Of a stretch of 64,000 nucleotides of DNA, positions 62,833 to 64,000 are shown in pieces. The stretch is from Pelargonium x hortorum (taxonomy: Eukaryota; Streptophyta; Magnoliopsida; Geraniales; Geraniaceae). The stretch lies in contig JAYMTJ010000001.1 of NCBI GenBank assembly GCA_036897525.1, positions 124,001 to 188,000 on the forward strand, given 5' to 3'. The position numbers were made by a program, and so were the translations under genes. Under the pieces are notes generated by a model, which was not told where the DNA came from, did not search any database, and saw only the letters and a list, made by a program, of their open reading frames with translations. Each line of letters opens with the position of its first letter. Position 1 is the first letter of the stretch.

Positions 62833-64000
62833 GTGTTGTGTATAGCAAGGTGTTTGGAGTGAGTTGGAGTTTAAGATTCTAATACTTATCTTGAGGGAAA
62901 GTTTCCTTTATAGATACATGAACAGGAGTTGTTGAAGGAAAAGAGAGGGAATTCGTTCAGAGCAGGTGTATTCAGTAGTTTGGAAGCTGTTGACAGTTGT
63001 AGCCGAAAAGGTAAAACCAAGCAAGCTAGGTGTTTCTTACAGTTTCTGATTTAGTCTCTGAATTGTATTCTGGGTTTGGGAGTTGTTGAGATTCTTAAAT
63101 TAGTGTTTACAGGAACTGGAGTTATGAAAGAGTACTTGTTGTTGTAAGCATTAGTCTTCCTTAACTAGAGTTTATACAGCTTATGAGCTTAGAGTTTCTA
63201 GTCTAGAATAACATATTCTTGTCTAAGCTAGTAACGGATTCTAAGAAGAAAGGAAGTTGAGTCTAAGCGGATACCCGGTGTTGCAGGATAAGAGAAACAG
63301 AATTTCTATTTCATTTCTTCTTTAAAGATAGTGATTAGTAGTTGTAATGTATTCCATTCCAGAACAGAGTTTACTTGTTCTAGGAGAGCCTAAGGAAGTT
63401 GTGCTAATGGAAGCCTGTCAAGCTAATGGAAACGGATTCTTTGGGTTTGTATTCATGGAACAGATTCCGATTCCTGGTACAGTCCTAAGAATTAGAATTT
63501 CGATAGGTTTAGGTAGGAATCTCAGAATTAATTGTAGTGTTAGAGTATCTTCCTAATTATTAGGATAGAATGTAGCACCTTGTCATGAGGGAAAATCCTT
63601 TGCAAGTACATTGCTCTATCTTAGCAGTCCTAGCTCTTTTGTGCACTTTATTGAGTTCCCCTAACTTGTGAACCGAACTAAAAACTCTCTTTGTAAGCTG
63701 AACTTGTATAGCTATAGCTAAGGTTAACAGAAACCAGATCTTTCTCTTCTTAGTATTAGCAAGGTAAAGTACTTAGCCGATCTATTTAGCTGGTATAGAA
63801 GACTCAGATTTTCTTAATCTTAAAAAGGAGTTCCTGTTTAGGTGAAATGAAAGTCTTCCAGGTTTTCTTGTCTTTGTGAGATTCCTAAGAATTTCCTAGT
63901 TTAGGATTTAGTCTCTTTGTAGCTAAAGCAATGGGATAACGGTAAATGAATCCTGAACCGAGATTTTTTTTGTGTTTTTGGAGTTAATGTAAGCAGACAT
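62833..64000. other. Spacer, no gene recognised
   Basis: This lies upstream of the decayed gene on the minus strand. A 69-codon frame (63347-63556, plus) is unrecognised and of chance length. The string GCTAATGGAA occurs twice 19 bases apart (63403 and 63422). I see no promoter motif I would defend and no RNA gene. Confidence 0.5.

Noticed and set aside
57088-63438. A 17-base exact match (GCTAATGGAAACGGATT) between 57088-57104 and 63422-63438
   Set aside because: About one such match is expected by chance in 64 kb of biased composition, and the flanks do not align.
1-64000. CRISPR arrays, rRNA genes, group II intron domain V, bacterial promoters or terminators
   Set aside because: I looked for regularly spaced repeats, conserved rRNA strings and the domain V hairpin pattern and saw none that hold up.

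Overview
The window looks like land-plant mitochondrial DNA from a large, gene-poor and A+T-rich genome. The best evidence is an intact trnH-GUG of plastid type (11019-11092, minus) and an eroded plastid-type trnM-CAU (27601-27667, plus). Both belong to the set of plastid-derived tRNA genes that flowering-plant mitochondria carry. No plastid protein gene lies beside either, so this is not plastid DNA. I found no rRNA, no respiratory-chain or ribosomal-protein gene, no convincing intron domain and no CRISPR array. The lineage cannot be named from what is visible.

Layout. Positions 1 to about 36.4 kb are A+T-rich spacer (about 64 to 66 percent A+T in lines I counted by eye). They hold trnH, the trnM relic, two weaker tRNA-like relics (12829-12896, 15909-15983) and a possible fossil of a Ty1/copia element (22827-23126, minus). 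From about 36.45 to 39.83 kb there is an island with G+C in the high 40s percent. It has sharp edges and reads like ordinary angiosperm mitochondrial spacer, but I recognise no gene in it. From 39.8 kb to the end the A+T-rich background alternates with blocks of slightly higher G+C (for example 40.8-42.9, 47.0-48.1, 51.1-52.7, 57.0-58.3 and 59.9-63.9 kb). These carry a trnF-like relic (58453-58520, minus), faint tRNA-like repeats and, at 61410-62832 (minus), the remains of one protein gene rich in Glu, Gln, Ser and Thr with an in-frame 57-bp tandem repeat.

Open frames. At about 64 percent A+T roughly 7 percent of codons are stops. Chance alone then gives many open frames of 60 to 100 codons over both strands of 64 kb. 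Nearly all open frames here are of that kind and are not listed as genes. The exceptions worth reading are the 61.4-62.8 kb cluster, the copia-like frame and, weakly, a 48-residue very basic frame at 49028-49174.

How it works together: only trnH looks functional. The rest reads as spacer in which foreign pieces (plastid tRNAs, possible nuclear element DNA, a piece of more typical mitochondrial DNA) are at different stages of decay. I did not find a new biological system. The G+C island and the decayed gene at 61-63 kb are the best leads.
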